NCBI RefSeq assembly: GCF_000738775.1
Contig: NZ_JPOC01000044.1
Coordinates: forward strand, 1 to 37,019
DNA length: 37,019 nucleotides
DNA from: Prescottella defluvii
Lineage (GTDB): Bacteria > Actinomycetota > Actinomycetes > Mycobacteriales > Mycobacteriaceae
Direction: 5' to 3'
Shown here: positions 9,963-23,882 of the stretch, one piece after another
How positions within the stretch are numbered: the stretch's first letter is position 1
Layout: each line of letters begins with the position of its first letter
Made by a program: the position numbers and the translations under genes
The notes under the pieces: model-generated
Databases searched by the model: none
Seen by the model: the letters and a program-made list of their open reading frames with translations, nothing else
Told to the model about the DNA's origin: nothing

Positions 9963-11080
9963 AACTGCCCCGGGTGCGCGATCTGCTCACCACACGTGAG
10001 GCATTCGATCGACCGGCCCCGCCGGCCGACCTGCAGGGACGGGACCGGCCCGACCGGGCCATGACGCTGGTCGAGGCCGTCGCGGACAAGTACCTGCGTG
10101 TGCTCACCGCGTACGACTACGACCCGGCCGTGGCCGGTCACAACCCGGACACCGCGTTGACGTTGATCGTCACCGACCGCGCGATCGTCGCCGAGGACGA
10201 GAACGTCGCGGCGCTGACCTTCGCGGCCGTCGGCGGCGGTGACCTGCCCGCGTGGCAGCCCGGTTGCCACCTCGACTTCCACCTGCCATCGGGGCTGCGG
10301 CGCCAGTACTCGCTGTGCGGCGACCCGGCCGATCGCCGGCACTATCGCATCGCCGTCCGCGCGATTCCCGACGGCGGGGGCGGGTCGATCGAGATGCACG
10401 GCCTCGCTCCGGGCACCACCGTCACGGTGCGTGGTCCGCGCAACGGCTTCCCGTTCGTCCCCGAGGGCCGCGCGCTGTTCGTCGCCGGTGGCATCGGCAT
10501 CACGCCGATCATCGCGATGGTCCGTTCCGCTCGGGAGAACGGAATGGATTGGCACTTCGTGTATTCCGGCCGTTCCCGCGACTCCATGCCGTTCCTCGAC
10601 GAGATCGCGTCGTGGGAGCCCGACCGGGTGTCCGTCCGCCCCGACGACGAGTTCGGCCTGCCCACCGCGGCCGCCCTGCTGGACCGGGCGCCGGCCGGGG
10701 GAGCGGTGTACTGCTGCGGCCCCACCCCGATGCTCGACGCCGTCCGCGACGGCTTCGCGGCCTCGGGTGCGAAGGCGCTGCACTTCGAACGGTTCGGGCC
10801 GCCACCGGTTCTCGGCGGCAGCCCGTTCCAGGTGCAGTTGGTGAGCACCGGGGAGGTGCTCGACGTCCCGGCCGACGAGTCGGCACTCGAGGTGATCCGG
10901 GCACGCCTGCCCGGTGTCGGCTACTCGTGCCGGCAGGGCTTCTGCGGCACGTGCCGGGTGCGGGTGCTGTCGGGCACGCCGGACCACCGCGAATCGCGTC
11001 TGACGCCGGAGGAACGGGAGGACCACATGCTCGTGTGCGTTTCCCGTGCCGACGGCGGCCGTCTCATCCTCGATCTCTGA
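9959..11080 (+). CDS. Flavin- and [2Fe-2S]-dependent reductase (phthalate dioxygenase reductase-like)
   Basis: This 373-residue electron-transfer protein has the domain order flavin - NAD(P)H - C-terminal plant-type ferredoxin, as in the PDR/VanB family. The flavin site has R-Q-Y-S-L-C-G, the nicotinamide site G-G-I-G-I-T-P-I, followed by Y-C-C-G-P-T-P-M. The ferredoxin end has C-x4-C-x2-C (C-R-Q-G-F-C-G-T-C) and a fourth Cys near the end (L-V-C-V-S). About 70 extra N-terminal residues precede the flavin domain, so it is longer than the usual 310-330. The start is GTG 9959, overlapping the upstream stop by four bases, which implies coupled translation and a shared function: passing electrons from NAD(P)H to the upstream putative diiron protein. 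Confidence 0.85.
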   Translation: MKLPRVRDLLTTREAFDRPAPPADLQGRDRPDRAMTLVEAVADKYLRVLTAYDYDPAVAGHNPDTALTLIVTDRAIVAEDENVAALTFAAVGGGDLPAWQPGCHLDFHLPSGLRRQYSLCGDPADRRHYRIAVRAIPDGGGGSIEMHGLAPGTTVTVRGPRNGFPFVPEGRALFVAGGIGITPIIAMVRSARENGMDWHFVYSGRSRDSMPFLDEIASWEPDRVSVRPDDEFGLPTAAALLDRAPAGGAVYCCGPTPMLDAVRDGFAASGAKALHFERFGPPPVLGGSPFQVQLVSTGEVLDVPADESALEVIRARLPGVGYSCRQGFCGTCRVRVLSGTPDHRESRLTPEEREDHMLVCVSRADGGRLILDL

Positions 11081-11116
11081 TCTGCAGCCCGAAAGGCTTG
11101 ACCGAGAGGAACTTTC

Positions 11117-14247
<3,131 letters not shown>

Positions 14248-14260
14248 GTGGGTTCCTGCA

Positions 14261-14306
14261 CCGAGCCGGGCAAATGTGATTTCAATCACTTCTTTGCCCG
14301 GCTCGG
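14261..14306 (+). terminator. Nested hairpin after gyrB
   Basis: The outer arms 14261-14274 and 14293-14306 are perfect 14-base repeats. The loop holds a second inverted repeat (GTGAT 14276-14280, ATCAC 14285-14289). It lies 13 bases after the gyrB stop. With no T-run it resembles the U-less hairpins common in GC-rich actinobacteria. It should separate gyrB from the conservon. Confidence 0.75.
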
Positions 14307-14313
14307 CGGCTCT

Positions 14314-14358
14314 AGACTCCGGGGCGGCCATGGAGTCTGCCTCGACTTCGCCGGCGAA
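14314..14358. promoter_or_regulatory. Two inverted repeats upstream of the conservon
   Basis: AGACTCC (14314-14320) pairs with GGAGTCT (14332-14338), and the 12-base perfect palindrome TTCGCCGGCGAA lies at 14347-14358. They sit in the 188-base spacer between gyrB and the conservon. They may be operators or transcript structures; I recognise no known binding motif. Confidence 0.35.
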
Positions 14359-14435
14359 ACTGGTTAAGGGGTCCGGGGGAGGGTGCGAGTGCGACAACTC
14401 GTGCCGCACCTGGGGTGGGAAAGCGAGCTTGGACG

Positions 14436-17111
14436 ATGAAGACCCAATCGCCGCCTGGCAGCAGGCTGGGGAGGCTGTGGAACCTCGAGGGCTGGGGTCT
14501 GCGCTGGAAGGTCACCGCAGTGGTCGCCCTCCCGATCACGGTGGCAACGGTGCTCGGCGGTCTGCAGGTGCGGGATGCCCTCGGCACCGCATCCGACTTC
14601 GGTAAGGCCGCGAAGCAGACCGAGATCGTCGCGCCGATGCTGGACATGGACATCGCCACCGGGTTCGCCGTCGCCAATCACCTGTCCCGACAGGGATCGC
14701 CGGCCGAGGATGCCGCGCGGGTCGACGAGTCGATCCGGAAGGTGCGGGAGACGATTGCGGACTCCGGGCTGGATGCCGAGCTGGTCGCCTCCGTCGAACG
14801 GGTGATCGACGAGACCGAGGCGCTCGGTTCGGAGATGACGACGCTGTCGCTCGACGAACTCGGCGCCCGCACCGCCGCGATCCAGGAGGCTGCGGCGAAC
14901 ACCGTTGTCGCGGCCATCGCGCCGATCGGCGACGAGGTGATCGTCGAGGAGGTCAACCGACTCGTCGATGCCTGGGCTTCGCAGCGTCGGCTCTTCGACC
15001 AGACGCTGGCGGTCATCAAGCGGTACCAGGACCCGAAGTCCCCCGACACCGCGCTGGTTTCGGCCATCGGTTCCGAGTTGGCCATGATCGACGTCCTGGC
15101 TCGCTACTTCCCGGCCGACGACCCCGATCTGAACGGGCTGCGTCAGGCCGTCGACACCCGTCTCGACCTGATGCTCGGCACACCGGCGGGCACACCACCG
15201 AGGCCCGAGATGCATCAGACAATGCTCGACAGTCAGCAGATCTACACCCCGATGATCAAGCGTTCGACGGAATCGATCATCGATCTGGTGTCCGCGAAGG
15301 CCGACGAGACTCGGGCCGCGGCGCTGCGCGCCGCGGCGGTGGTGCTGGTAACCCTGCTCGCGACGATCGTGCTGGGAATCCTGGTCGCCGGTTCGCTGGT
15401 CCGCCCGATCCGTCGGCTCCGGCAGGCGACACTCGACGTGGCCGACATGGACCTGCCCGATGCCATCGAACGCATCAAGGTCGGTGACGGCTCCGCGGTC
15501 ACCGACTTCGAACCTATCCCGGTGCACACCACCGAGGAGATCGGCCAACTCGCCCGTGCCGTCGACGACATGCACGGTCAGGCACTTCGCCTCGCCGGCG
15601 AGCAGGCACACCTGCGCCTGCAGGTCGGCGACATGTTCGAGACGCTCGCCCGGCGCAGCAAATCGCTGGTCGACCAGCAGTTGGGCCTCATCGAGAACCT
15701 CGAGTTCGAGGAGAAGGACCCCCAGCGGCTCGAGAGCCTGTTCCGGCTCGACCACCTCGCCGCCCGCATGCGACGCAACGGCGACAACCTGCTGATCTTG
15801 TCGGGCAACCGGATCCGCCGCGGCCATTCCGCCCCGGTACAGGTCGGCGACACGGTGCGCGCCGCGATGTCGGAGGTCGAGGAGTACCAGCGGGTACAGG
15901 TCGGGTCCACCCCGCAGGGCGCGCTGAGCGGTGCCGTCGCGGCCGACGTCGTGCACCTGCTCGCGGAACTGCTCGACAACGCGCTGCGCGCCTCCCCGCC
16001 GGACAGCCGGGTCAGGATTTCCTTCGCCCGTGCGTCCGACGGCGGCATGTTCCTCGAGATCGCCGACAGCGGAATCGGCCTCCCCGCAGACCGGTTCGCC
16101 GAGATCAACGCGCGCCTCGCCTCGGGTGGCTCGGTCGGCCCGGAGACGGCCCGGCACATGGGCCTGTTCGTCGTCAGTCGTCTCGCGGCCCGGCACGGTC
16201 TCACCGTCCACCTGCGGCCGACGCATGCGTCGCCGCCCGATCAGGGTGTCACCGCGAGCGTGCACGTTCCCGACAGCCTGCTGGTCTCGCCGCTCGAGAT
16301 GCCGCAGACCGGTCCGGTTCCGCGGGTCGACACCAACGGGCTGCCGCAGGTGACCGTCGTTCCCACCGGTGGGATGCCGCAACTGGTCACCGTCCCGGCC
16401 CGGCCCGCGTCGGAACCGGCATCGCATCCGTCGGCCCAGCTGCCGCAGCGGACGCCCGGCGCGGTGGTCCTGCCGCGCCGCACCCCCGGCGCCAGCGACC
16501 TGCCGCGCCGCACACCGGAGGCCGATGTTCCTCCGCGGCCCGCGTCTGCTCCCGCCGTATCGGCGTTCGAGTCGCCCGTGCCTGCTCCCGCCGCACCGGC
16601 GTTCGAGTCGCCCGTGCCCGCGGAGCCCCCGCGCAGGGAGTCCGTCGACGGCCCGTCGTCGGCCCGGCGTCACCGCTACCTGAGCAACAGCGCCAAGACC
16701 GCGTCGTTCTTCCAGGCGCGTCCGAACATCACCGAATCGCAGGAGGTCACGACTTCCGGGACGCCGATCTTCTCGGGCATGGTGACGGACTGGCTCACGG
16801 ATCCGACCGAGTCCGGAAGCCTCGGCAAGTTCGAGTGGGCATCGGCGGCCGACCAGGGCTGGAGCGCCGCCCAGCGTGCCGGCGAGGCGCCGGTCGAGGC
16901 GAGGACCGAATCGGGTCTGCCACAGCGCTCGCCGGGACATCGACTGGTTCCGGGCGGGGTCGACGTCGGCGGCCGACGTCGTGCCACCCTGGCGCGACTG
17001 CGCGATCCCGACGCCGTTCGTGAGAATCTGAGCCGTCACCAAAAGGGGACGCGCGAGGGCCGCGCAGCGAGTGCGGCCGAGCGCGCCGGCATCATCGGAG
17101 GAGACGCATGA
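14436..17111 (+). CDS. cvnA: Conservon sensor-kinase-like protein (CvnA)
   Basis: This membrane protein of about 891 residues is the first gene of a four-gene conservon. There is a membrane helix at about 25-45, an extracytoplasmic helical domain to about 295, a second helix at 296-321 and a HAMP domain to about 385. A dimerisation region carries [12 protein letters not shown] (His near 439). The GHKL ATPase follows ([12 protein letters not shown], then A-D-S-G-I-G-L-P), with [10 protein letters not shown]. The last 280 residues are Pro-rich with repeats of R-R-T-P-G/E and F-E-S-P-V-P. ATG 14436 and GTG 14415 are both possible starts; neither has a strong ribosome site. Related CvnA proteins bind the CvnB-D partners at the membrane. 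The stop overlaps cvnB by four bases. Confidence 0.88.
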   Translation: MKTQSPPGSRLGRLWNLEGWGLRWKVTAVVALPITVATVLGGLQVRDALGTASDFGKAAKQTEIVAPMLDMDIATGFAVANHLSRQGSPAEDAARVDESIRKVRETIADSGLDAELVASVERVIDETEALGSEMTTLSLDELGARTAAIQEAAANTVVAAIAPIGDEVIVEEVNRLVDAWASQRRLFDQTLAVIKRYQDPKSPDTALVSAIGSELAMIDVLARYFPADDPDLNGLRQAVDTRLDLMLGTPAGTPPRPEMHQTMLDSQQIYTPMIKRSTESIIDLVSAKADETRAAALRAAAVVLVTLLATIVLGILVAGSLVRPIRRLRQATLDVADMDLPDAIERIKVGDGSAVTDFEPIPVHTTEEIGQLARAVDDMHGQALRLAGEQAHLRLQVGDMFETLARRSKSLVDQQLGLIENLEFEEKDPQRLESLFRLDHLAARMRRNGDNLLILSGNRIRRGHSAPVQVGDTVRAAMSEVEEYQRVQVGSTPQGALSGAVAADVVHLLAELLDNALRASPPDSRVRISFARASDGGMFLEIADSGIGLPADRFAEINARLASGGSVGPETARHMGLFVVSRLAARHGLTVHLRPTHASPPDQGVTASVHVPDSLLVSPLEMPQTGPVPRVDTNGLPQVTVVPTGGMPQLVTVPARPASEPASHPSAQLPQRTPGAVVLPRRTPGASDLPRRTPEADVPPRPASAPAVSAFESPVPAPAAPAFESPVPAEPPRRESVDGPSSARRHRYLSNSAKTASFFQARPNITESQEVTTSGTPIFSGMVTDWLTDPTESGSLGKFEWASAADQGWSAAQRAGEAPVEARTESGLPQRSPGHRLVPGGVDVGGRRRATLARLRDPDAVRENLSRHQKGTREGRAASAAERAGIIGGDA

Positions 17112-17548
17112 GTATCGATCAAGGAATGGTGTCGAACGGGGGGAACGGCTCCGGCGGCGCCCATCCGCTCGACTGGTTGGTCTCGAATTTCGCCAGGGAG
17201 GTCCCGGGCGTCGCACACGCGGTGCTGGTGTCCGCGGACGGTCTCCTCATGGCGGGCAGTGAGCACCTGCCGCGTGATCGCGCGGAGCAGCTCGCCGCGG
17301 TCACCTCCGGGCTCGCCAGCCTGTCCGTGGGGGTGTCGAACCTGTTCGACGGTGGCGGAGTCCTGCAGTCCGTCGTCGAGATGCAGCGCGGCTACCTGCT
17401 GTTGATGAGCGTCGGCGACGGAACTCACCTGGCCGCGCTGACGTCGTCGTCGTGCGACATCGGTCAGGTCGGGTACGAGATGGCGTTGCTCGTCGAGCGC
17501 GTCGGCGACTCGGTGCAGGCCACGCCGCGATCGATGTTCGGATCCTGA
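17108..17548 (+). CDS. cvnB: Roadblock/LC7-domain protein (CvnB)
   Basis: This 146-residue protein has a roadblock/LC7 fold over about residues 18-115: [29 protein letters not shown] is the family's first helix and strand. In conservons it forms a heterocomplex with CvnA and CvnD and may act as a regulator of the GTPase, as the related MglB does for MglA. It begins inside the cvnA stop (ATGA) and is followed after seven bases by cvnC. No membrane segment is visible. Confidence 0.92.
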   Translation: MSIDQGMVSNGGNGSGGAHPLDWLVSNFAREVPGVAHAVLVSADGLLMAGSEHLPRDRAEQLAAVTSGLASLSVGVSNLFDGGGVLQSVVEMQRGYLLLMSVGDGTHLAALTSSSCDIGQVGYEMALLVERVGDSVQATPRSMFGS

Positions 17549-17555
17549 CCGGACC

Positions 17556-17933
17556 GTGCGGATGAACGACGAGTACGACGAGGCGAGCACGCGTGGGCCG
17601 AGCCTGGTGCGGCCGTATTCGCTCACCTCGGGCCGGACGAAACCGGCGGTGGAGCTGGCGCTCGAGGCCCTGATCCAGGCGATGCCGCAGGACTTCTACA
17701 GCCCGGACCTCGGGGACATCGAGGCGACGATCATCGCGTTGTGTGCGCAGTCGCCGTCGGTAGCCGAGATCGCCGCACGCGTGGGGGTACCGATCGGTGT
17801 GGCGCGGGTGCTCGTCGCCGACCTCGTGGAGTCCGGTCACCTGCGGATCCTGGCAACCCTCCAAGACGACGCGAGCGACACCGAACGCCGCGAACTTATC
17901 GAAAGGGTCCTCGGTGGACTACGCAACATCTAG
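17556..17933 (+). CDS. cvnC: DUF742 protein (CvnC)
   Basis: This protein of about 125 residues is of the DUF742 family. It shows the typical L-V-R-P-Y-S-L-T-S-G-R-T near the N-terminus and a C-terminal winged-helix-like part (S-V-A-E-I-A-A-R-V-G-V-P-I-G-V-A-R-V-L-V-A-D-L). Its biochemical role is not established; it always accompanies the roadblock protein and GTPase in conservons. The start is GTG 17556 or ATG 17562. The 3' end overlaps the cvnD start by 20 bases, so translation is probably coupled. Confidence 0.9.
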   Translation: MRMNDEYDEASTRGPSLVRPYSLTSGRTKPAVELALEALIQAMPQDFYSPDLGDIEATIIALCAQSPSVAEIAARVGVPIGVARVLVADLVESGHLRILATLQDDASDTERRELIERVLGGLRNI

Positions 17934-18501
17934 CTCTGAGCGCAACCGGGTGACCTCGACCAAGATCGTCATTGCGGGTGGCTTCGGTGTCGGCAAGACC
18001 ACCCTCGTCGGTGCGGTGTCGGAGATCGTCCCGCTGCGGACGGAGGCACTGGTCACCAGCGCGTCGGACGGTGTGGACAATCTCACCGCCATCCCGCAGA
18101 AGTCGACCACGACGGTGGCGATGGATTTCGGCCGCATCAGCCTCGCTCCGGATCTGGTGCTGTACCTGTTCGGGACGCCGGGGCAGCAGCGGTTCTGGTT
18201 CATGTGGGACGACCTGATCCGCGGGGCCATCGGGGCGATCGTGCTGATCGACACCCGCCGACTGGACGAGTCGTTCGCCGCGGTGGACTATTTCGAGGCC
18301 CGCAACCTGCCGTTCGTGGTGGCGGTCAACGAGTTCGACGACGCGCCGCGATACCCGCTCGAGGAGATTCGGCAGGCCCTCGCCGTCCCGGCGCACGTGC
18401 CGATCCTGTCCATCGACGCCCGCGACCGGGAGTCGGCGAAGTCCGCGTTGATCGCGATCACCAAGTACGCCCTCACGCGGCTCGGCTCGACGGTCGGGTA
18501 G
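17914..18501 (+). CDS. cvnD: Conservon small GTPase (CvnD)
   Basis: This 195-residue Ras-like ATP/GTP-binding protein starts at GTG 17914, six bases after GAAAGGG, inside the 3' end of cvnC. The P-loop is G-G-F-G-V-G-K-T-T. The switch II region is F-G-T-P-G-Q-Q-R-F instead of D-T-A-G-Q, and the base-specificity motif is N-E-F-D instead of N-K-x-D, both typical of the CvnD/MglA-like branch. It probably cycles between nucleotide states under control of CvnA and CvnB to pass a membrane signal. The gene ends 158 bases before gyrA. Confidence 0.92.
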   Translation: MDYATSSSERNRVTSTKIVIAGGFGVGKTTLVGAVSEIVPLRTEALVTSASDGVDNLTAIPQKSTTTVAMDFGRISLAPDLVLYLFGTPGQQRFWFMWDDLIRGAIGAIVLIDTRRLDESFAAVDYFEARNLPFVVAVNEFDDAPRYPLEEIRQALAVPAHVPILSIDARDRESAKSALIAITKYALTRLGSTVG

Positions 18502-18659
18502 TGCCCGGGAATCAGCGAGTGCTGCCGGGTCTGGCTGACCTGCACCTATAGACTTGACGGGTTGCGTGTGCGTGGCAGCGGAGCCATCGAACTTCACGCT
18601 TCGCACGCCCAGGGTCCGCAGGCTCTACCAGGACCGTTTGCTGAGAAGAAGAGGAGCCG

Positions 18660-21173
<2,514 letters not shown>

Positions 21174-22457
21174 TTGAGCACTCCCCAACAGCCCGGCGAC
21201 GGCAAGACGGACGGTAAGGCGGACACGAAGCCCGCCGAGCCGGACACGAAGCCCGCCGACGCGCAGAAGCCTCCGGCCCAGGATCCGCCGGCCGCGAAGG
21301 CGGCGGAACCGAAGTCGGCAGCCCCGAAGTCGGCAGCCCCGAAGGCTGCGGAACCGAAGTCGGCGGAACCGAAGTCGGCCGGCGAGCAGGCGTCGAAGCC
21401 TGCCGCCCAGCAGGCACCGGAGCCGAAGCGGCCCCAGCAGGCGCCGGAGCCGAAGCGGCCCGGGCAGACGCCGCCGTGGCAGCGGGGACAGCAGCAACAG
21501 CAGCGGGAGCCGCAGACCAACCTGAGCCGCCCGGGCGGACCCGTCACAGGTCCGCCCGGGGCGGCGGCGGGCGCGCCGGGTAAGGCGGGCGCTCCCGGCA
21601 AGTCGGGTGCTCCCACGTCACCCGGTGGGCCGGTCGCGCCGACCACCAACGGCAAGCCGGTCCCGCCGGCGCCGGCCAAGTCGACTCGGCCCGTCGTGAC
21701 GGGCACGGCCGCCCCCAAGCCGCCGGCCCAGCCCCAGGCTCAGCCGCCGGCCGGGCCGGCTCGGTCTGCCCGGCCCGTCGTCACCGGTACGGCTGCTCCG
21801 AAACCGCCCACGTCCTCTCCTGCGGCCCCAGGCGGCCCGCAGGGGGGTCCGGGTGGCCCTGGGGCGGCGAAGACCGGGCAGACCGGGCAGCCTGCCAAGG
21901 CAGCGGCGAAGACTGCGGCAAAGTCGAAGGCGGCGGTCATCGACGGGCCCACGCGCAGCATCGCCCGCACCGACCTGGCGAAGGACATGCCGGACCTGTC
22001 GACGGTCCGGCACCCGGTGCCCGCTGAAGCCCCGAGTCAGGCCGGCACGGCCCGCAAGGCCAGCCCAGTCGCGCTCACCGCATCCGCGCCGGTCGATGGC
22101 GAGGGCCTACGGGCGACCGTCCAGGTGCGCCGCGTCGACCCGTGGTCGATGCTCAAGGTGTCGCTGGTGATCTCGGTGGCGTTGTTCTTCGTGTGGATGG
22201 TCGCGGTGGGCCTGCTGTACGTCGTCCTCGACGGCATGGGCGTGTGGGACAGGCTCAACAGCGCCTTCACCGAGATCGTGACCGACACCTCCAGCGAGGG
22301 TCTGGTGACGTCCGGTCAGGTGTTCGGCTACTCGGCCATGATCGGCCTGATCAATGTGGTGCTTATCACAGCGATCGCGACGATCGGTTCGTTCATCTAC
22401 AACCTGTGCTCCGACCTGGTCGGCGGCGTGCAGGTCACTTTGGCTGACCCCGACTGA
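21174..22457 (+). CDS. DUF3566 membrane protein with long Pro/Ala/Lys-rich N-terminal region
   Basis: This 427-residue protein matches the gene that always follows gyrA in this order (Rv0007 in M. tuberculosis). Function is unknown. The start is TTG 21174, immediately after the gyrA stop and eight bases after AAGGAG. Residues 1-300 are disordered and repetitive: short repeats such as A-E-P-K-S and [13 protein letters not shown] twice, and [13 protein letters not shown] twice. The conserved DUF3566 domain follows ([10 protein letters not shown]), with membrane helices at about 325-350 and 385-412. It is probably co-transcribed with gyrA. Confidence 0.88.
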   Translation: MSTPQQPGDGKTDGKADTKPAEPDTKPADAQKPPAQDPPAAKAAEPKSAAPKSAAPKAAEPKSAEPKSAGEQASKPAAQQAPEPKRPQQAPEPKRPGQTPPWQRGQQQQQREPQTNLSRPGGPVTGPPGAAAGAPGKAGAPGKSGAPTSPGGPVAPTTNGKPVPPAPAKSTRPVVTGTAAPKPPAQPQAQPPAGPARSARPVVTGTAAPKPPTSSPAAPGGPQGGPGGPGAAKTGQTGQPAKAAAKTAAKSKAAVIDGPTRSIARTDLAKDMPDLSTVRHPVPAEAPSQAGTARKASPVALTASAPVDGEGLRATVQVRRVDPWSMLKVSLVISVALFFVWMVAVGLLYVVLDGMGVWDRLNSAFTEIVTDTSSEGLVTSGQVFGYSAMIGLINVVLITAIATIGSFIYNLCSDLVGGVQVTLADPD

Positions 22458-22472
22458 CCAGGCAAAACAGTG

Positions 22473-22511
22473 CCCCGCCGGAGCCGTTTTGGTCCCGCGA
22501 CTCCGGTGGGG
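22473..22511 (+). terminator. Stem-loop after the gyrA operon
   Basis: CCCCGCCGGAG (22473-22483) pairs with CTCCGGTGGGG (22501-22511), one G-U pair, loop of 17 bases. It lies 16 bases after the DUF3566 stop and could end the gyrA transcript. It overlaps the tRNA promoter: the -35 is in the loop. Confidence 0.5.
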
Positions 22512-22517
22512 TAATCT
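22489..22517 (+). promoter_or_regulatory. tRNA-Ile/tRNA-Ala promoter
   Basis: TTGGTC (22489-22494) and TAATCT (22512-22517) are 17 bases apart, a good sigma-A pattern. The predicted start, near 22524, is about eight bases before the tRNA. Confidence 0.65.
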
Positions 22518-22531
22518 TCTGCTCGGTTCAA

Positions 22532-22605
22532 GGGCCTATAGCTCAGGCGGTTAGAGCGCTTCGCTGATAACGAAGAGGTCGGAGGTTCAAGTCCTCCTAG
22601 GCCCA
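22532..22605 (+). tRNA. ileT: tRNA-Ile (GAT anticodon)
   Basis: The 74-base cloverleaf has acceptor arms GGGCCTA (22532-22538) and TAGGCCC (22598-22604), and an anticodon stem CTTCG/CGAAG around CTGATAA with anticodon GAT. The T arm has GGAGG/CCTCC around TTCAAGT. CCA is not encoded. It occupies the conserved site downstream of gyrA. Confidence 0.97.
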
Positions 22606-22634
22606 CTCCACGTGCCGACGAAGGAGTTACCAAC

Positions 22635-22745
22635 ATGAAGGTCGTCCTGATTGCGGGAGCCGGACTGCTGGTGGCATTCGGACTCGCCAAGTTGCTGTCC
22701 AAGCGACGCGGAGACGATGTCTGGCACGAGGTCACAAGTCGCTGA
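22635..22745 (+). CDS. DLW-39-like small protein
   Basis: This 36-residue protein is encoded between the tRNA-Ile and tRNA-Ala genes. It starts at ATG 22635, eight bases after a perfect AAGGAG. It has one hydrophobic segment (V-V-L-I-A-G-A-G-L-L-V-A-F-G-L-A), then K-R-R-G-D-D-V-W-H-E. A tiny protein with a D-L-W motif is conserved at this exact place in Mycobacteriales (DLW-39 family); here the motif reads D-V-W. It probably sits in the membrane with its charged tail in the cytoplasm. Its function is unknown. Confidence 0.8.
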   Translation: MKVVLIAGAGLLVAFGLAKLLSKRRGDDVWHEVTSR

Positions 22746-22771
22746 ATCCGGTTTCCGGAAACAGTGCAGAC

Positions 22772-22844
22772 GGGGCCTTAGCTCAGTTGGTAGAGCGCTG
22801 CCTTTGCAAGGCAGATGTCAGGAGTTCGAATCTCCTAGGCTCCA
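22772..22844 (+). tRNA. alaT: tRNA-Ala (TGC anticodon)
   Basis: The 73-base cloverleaf has acceptor arms GGGGCCT (22772-22778) and AGGCTCC (22837-22843) with one G-U pair, and an anticodon stem CTGCC/GGCAG around TTTGCAA with anticodon TGC. CCA is not encoded. It is probably co-transcribed with the tRNA-Ile gene. Confidence 0.97.
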
Positions 22845-22864
22845 CAAGTTGGATTCACAGAACT

Positions 22865-22903
22865 AGAGTCACTTTCTCGGAAACGAGAGGGTGGCTCTTT
22901 TTT
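22865..22903 (+). terminator. Strong intrinsic terminator after the tRNA operon
   Basis: The 15-base arms 22865-22879 and 22884-22898 close a GAAA tetraloop and pair fully when G-U pairs are allowed. A run of six T follows (22898-22903). This is the only classical hairpin plus long T-run I saw in the window. Confidence 0.9.
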
Positions 22904-23035
22904 CGTTGGGTCGCGGTGGGTGTGCACGTGTGCCCGGTACCTGCTGCGCGCAAGATGGTGCGCCGCGCTGTCGACAGTGCGCGCGGGAGGCGAATGTGCG
23001 CGCAGCAGGGTGGCCGGGTGTCCGGCGGGGACTGA

Positions 23036-23410
23036 TCAGCCCGTGATCATGTCTTCCTGGCCCCAGACGGCGCGCATGCTGACGATCTTGCCGTCGTCGT
23101 CGAACTCCATGATGTCGATGGGGGCGATCTCGAGCGTCTGATCGCCGAGCTTGGTGATCAGACGGAAGTGGAAGGCCGCGGTGTTCGCCGCGATGCGCAG
23201 CGTCACCAACTCGGCCTCCTGATCCATCGGTTCGATGATCGCGTAGAACTCGCGGATCGCCTCGCGGGTGGTGCGGGGTTCGGTGCCCACGGGATCCTCG
23301 ACGCTGGCGCCCTCGGCGTACAGCGCCAGGACGTCGTCGGCGGTACCGGTCGCGACCGCCTTGATGTAGCTGTCGACGGTGTTCCGGATGCTCTCGGGTG
23401 ACGCGGCCAT
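23036..23410 (-). CDS. ksi: Steroid delta-isomerase (ketosteroid isomerase), NTF2-like
   Basis: This 124-residue protein closely resembles Comamonas 3-oxo-delta5-steroid isomerase: V-E-D-P-V-G-T-E-P-R, A-I-R-E-F-Y-A, A-P-I-D and K-I-V-S-M-R-A. The catalytic residues are present: Tyr15 and Asp99 (oxyanion hole) and Asp39 (proton shuttle). It should move the double bond from the 5 to the 4 position of 3-ketosteroids in the cytoplasm, an early step in steroid breakdown. The ATG start has GGAGGA just upstream. A 14-base KstR-type operator lies 17 bases before the start, which supports a steroid role. It is convergent with the tRNA operon. Confidence 0.88.
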   Translation of the reverse strand: MAASPESIRNTVDSYIKAVATGTADDVLALYAEGASVEDPVGTEPRTTREAIREFYAIIEPMDQEAELVTLRIAANTAAFHFRLITKLGDQTLEIAPIDIMEFDDDGKIVSMRAVWGQEDMITG

Positions 23411-23426
23411 GATGCTCCTCCATAGT

Positions 23427-23440
23427 TGGAACCTGTTTCA
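23427..23440 (-). promoter_or_regulatory. KstR-type operator of the steroid isomerase gene
   Basis: TGGAACCTGTTTCA fits the 14-base KstR motif T-NN-AAC-NN-GTT-NN-A at every fixed position. KstR is the TetR-type repressor of cholesterol-catabolism genes in mycobacteria and rhodococci. The box lies directly downstream of a TACCCT -10 element, where bound repressor would block transcription. Confidence 0.8.
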
Positions 23441-23447
23441 GTTCGTG

Positions 23448-23453
23448 AGGGTA
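23448..23453 (-). promoter_or_regulatory. Candidate -10 of the steroid isomerase gene
   Basis: TACCCT on the minus strand puts the transcription start near 23441, at the edge of the KstR box. No good -35 was seen. Confidence 0.45.
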
Positions 23454-23882
23454 TCGCAGGGGTGCAGCAGGATGACCGAGTCGGCGGATACCCCCTGACG
23501 GACAACGTCATCCGGTTCCGCCGCCGTGCGACCCCGGGACCCGGATTTTGTACCGCGGTCTATTACCGGCGAAACCACTACACGAACGTCCAATTGGCGT
23601 TGAAATGGATGTGTGCATGTGGACGAGGCGAAGACGGGCACCGTCACGGTGCTCGCCGCGACTACTCGAGTACTGCGCACATATGGCCGTTTCCTGCTCG
23701 TCGGGCGCGTACGCTCGGACGATCCGGAACCGGGGCGTGGCAGGGGACGCCTGCGCCGGTGCGGTGGATCGTCCGTGGGTGACGGTCGGGTTTACGGCGG
23801 AACGATGTCCGGTCGCGGCAGCATGTCGCTGCGACCGGTGATCTGACAAACGATCAGCAAGACATGGAAACGGGGGGATGAA
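23454..23882. other. Long spacer before the double TetR gene
   Basis: I see no credible gene in this 430-base spacer; short open frames here have no ribosome-binding site or recognisable protein. The 15-base inverted repeat CTGACAAACGATCAG (23843-23857), 25 bases before the regulator's start, may be its own operator. Confidence 0.45.

Noticed and set aside
14364-17216. 950-residue minus-strand open frame opposite cvnA
   Set aside because: GC-rich shadow of a gene with clear kinase, HAMP and membrane features; no ribosome-binding site or domain.
18072-18080. Perfect TTGTCCACA box (minus strand) inside cvnD
   Set aside because: A single 9-mer inside a coding region with no neighbours is expected by chance in a window of this size.
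23613-23846. Possible 77-residue protein before the double TetR gene
   Set aside because: No ribosome-binding site, no recognisable motif, Arg/Gly-rich composition like random GC-rich sequence.
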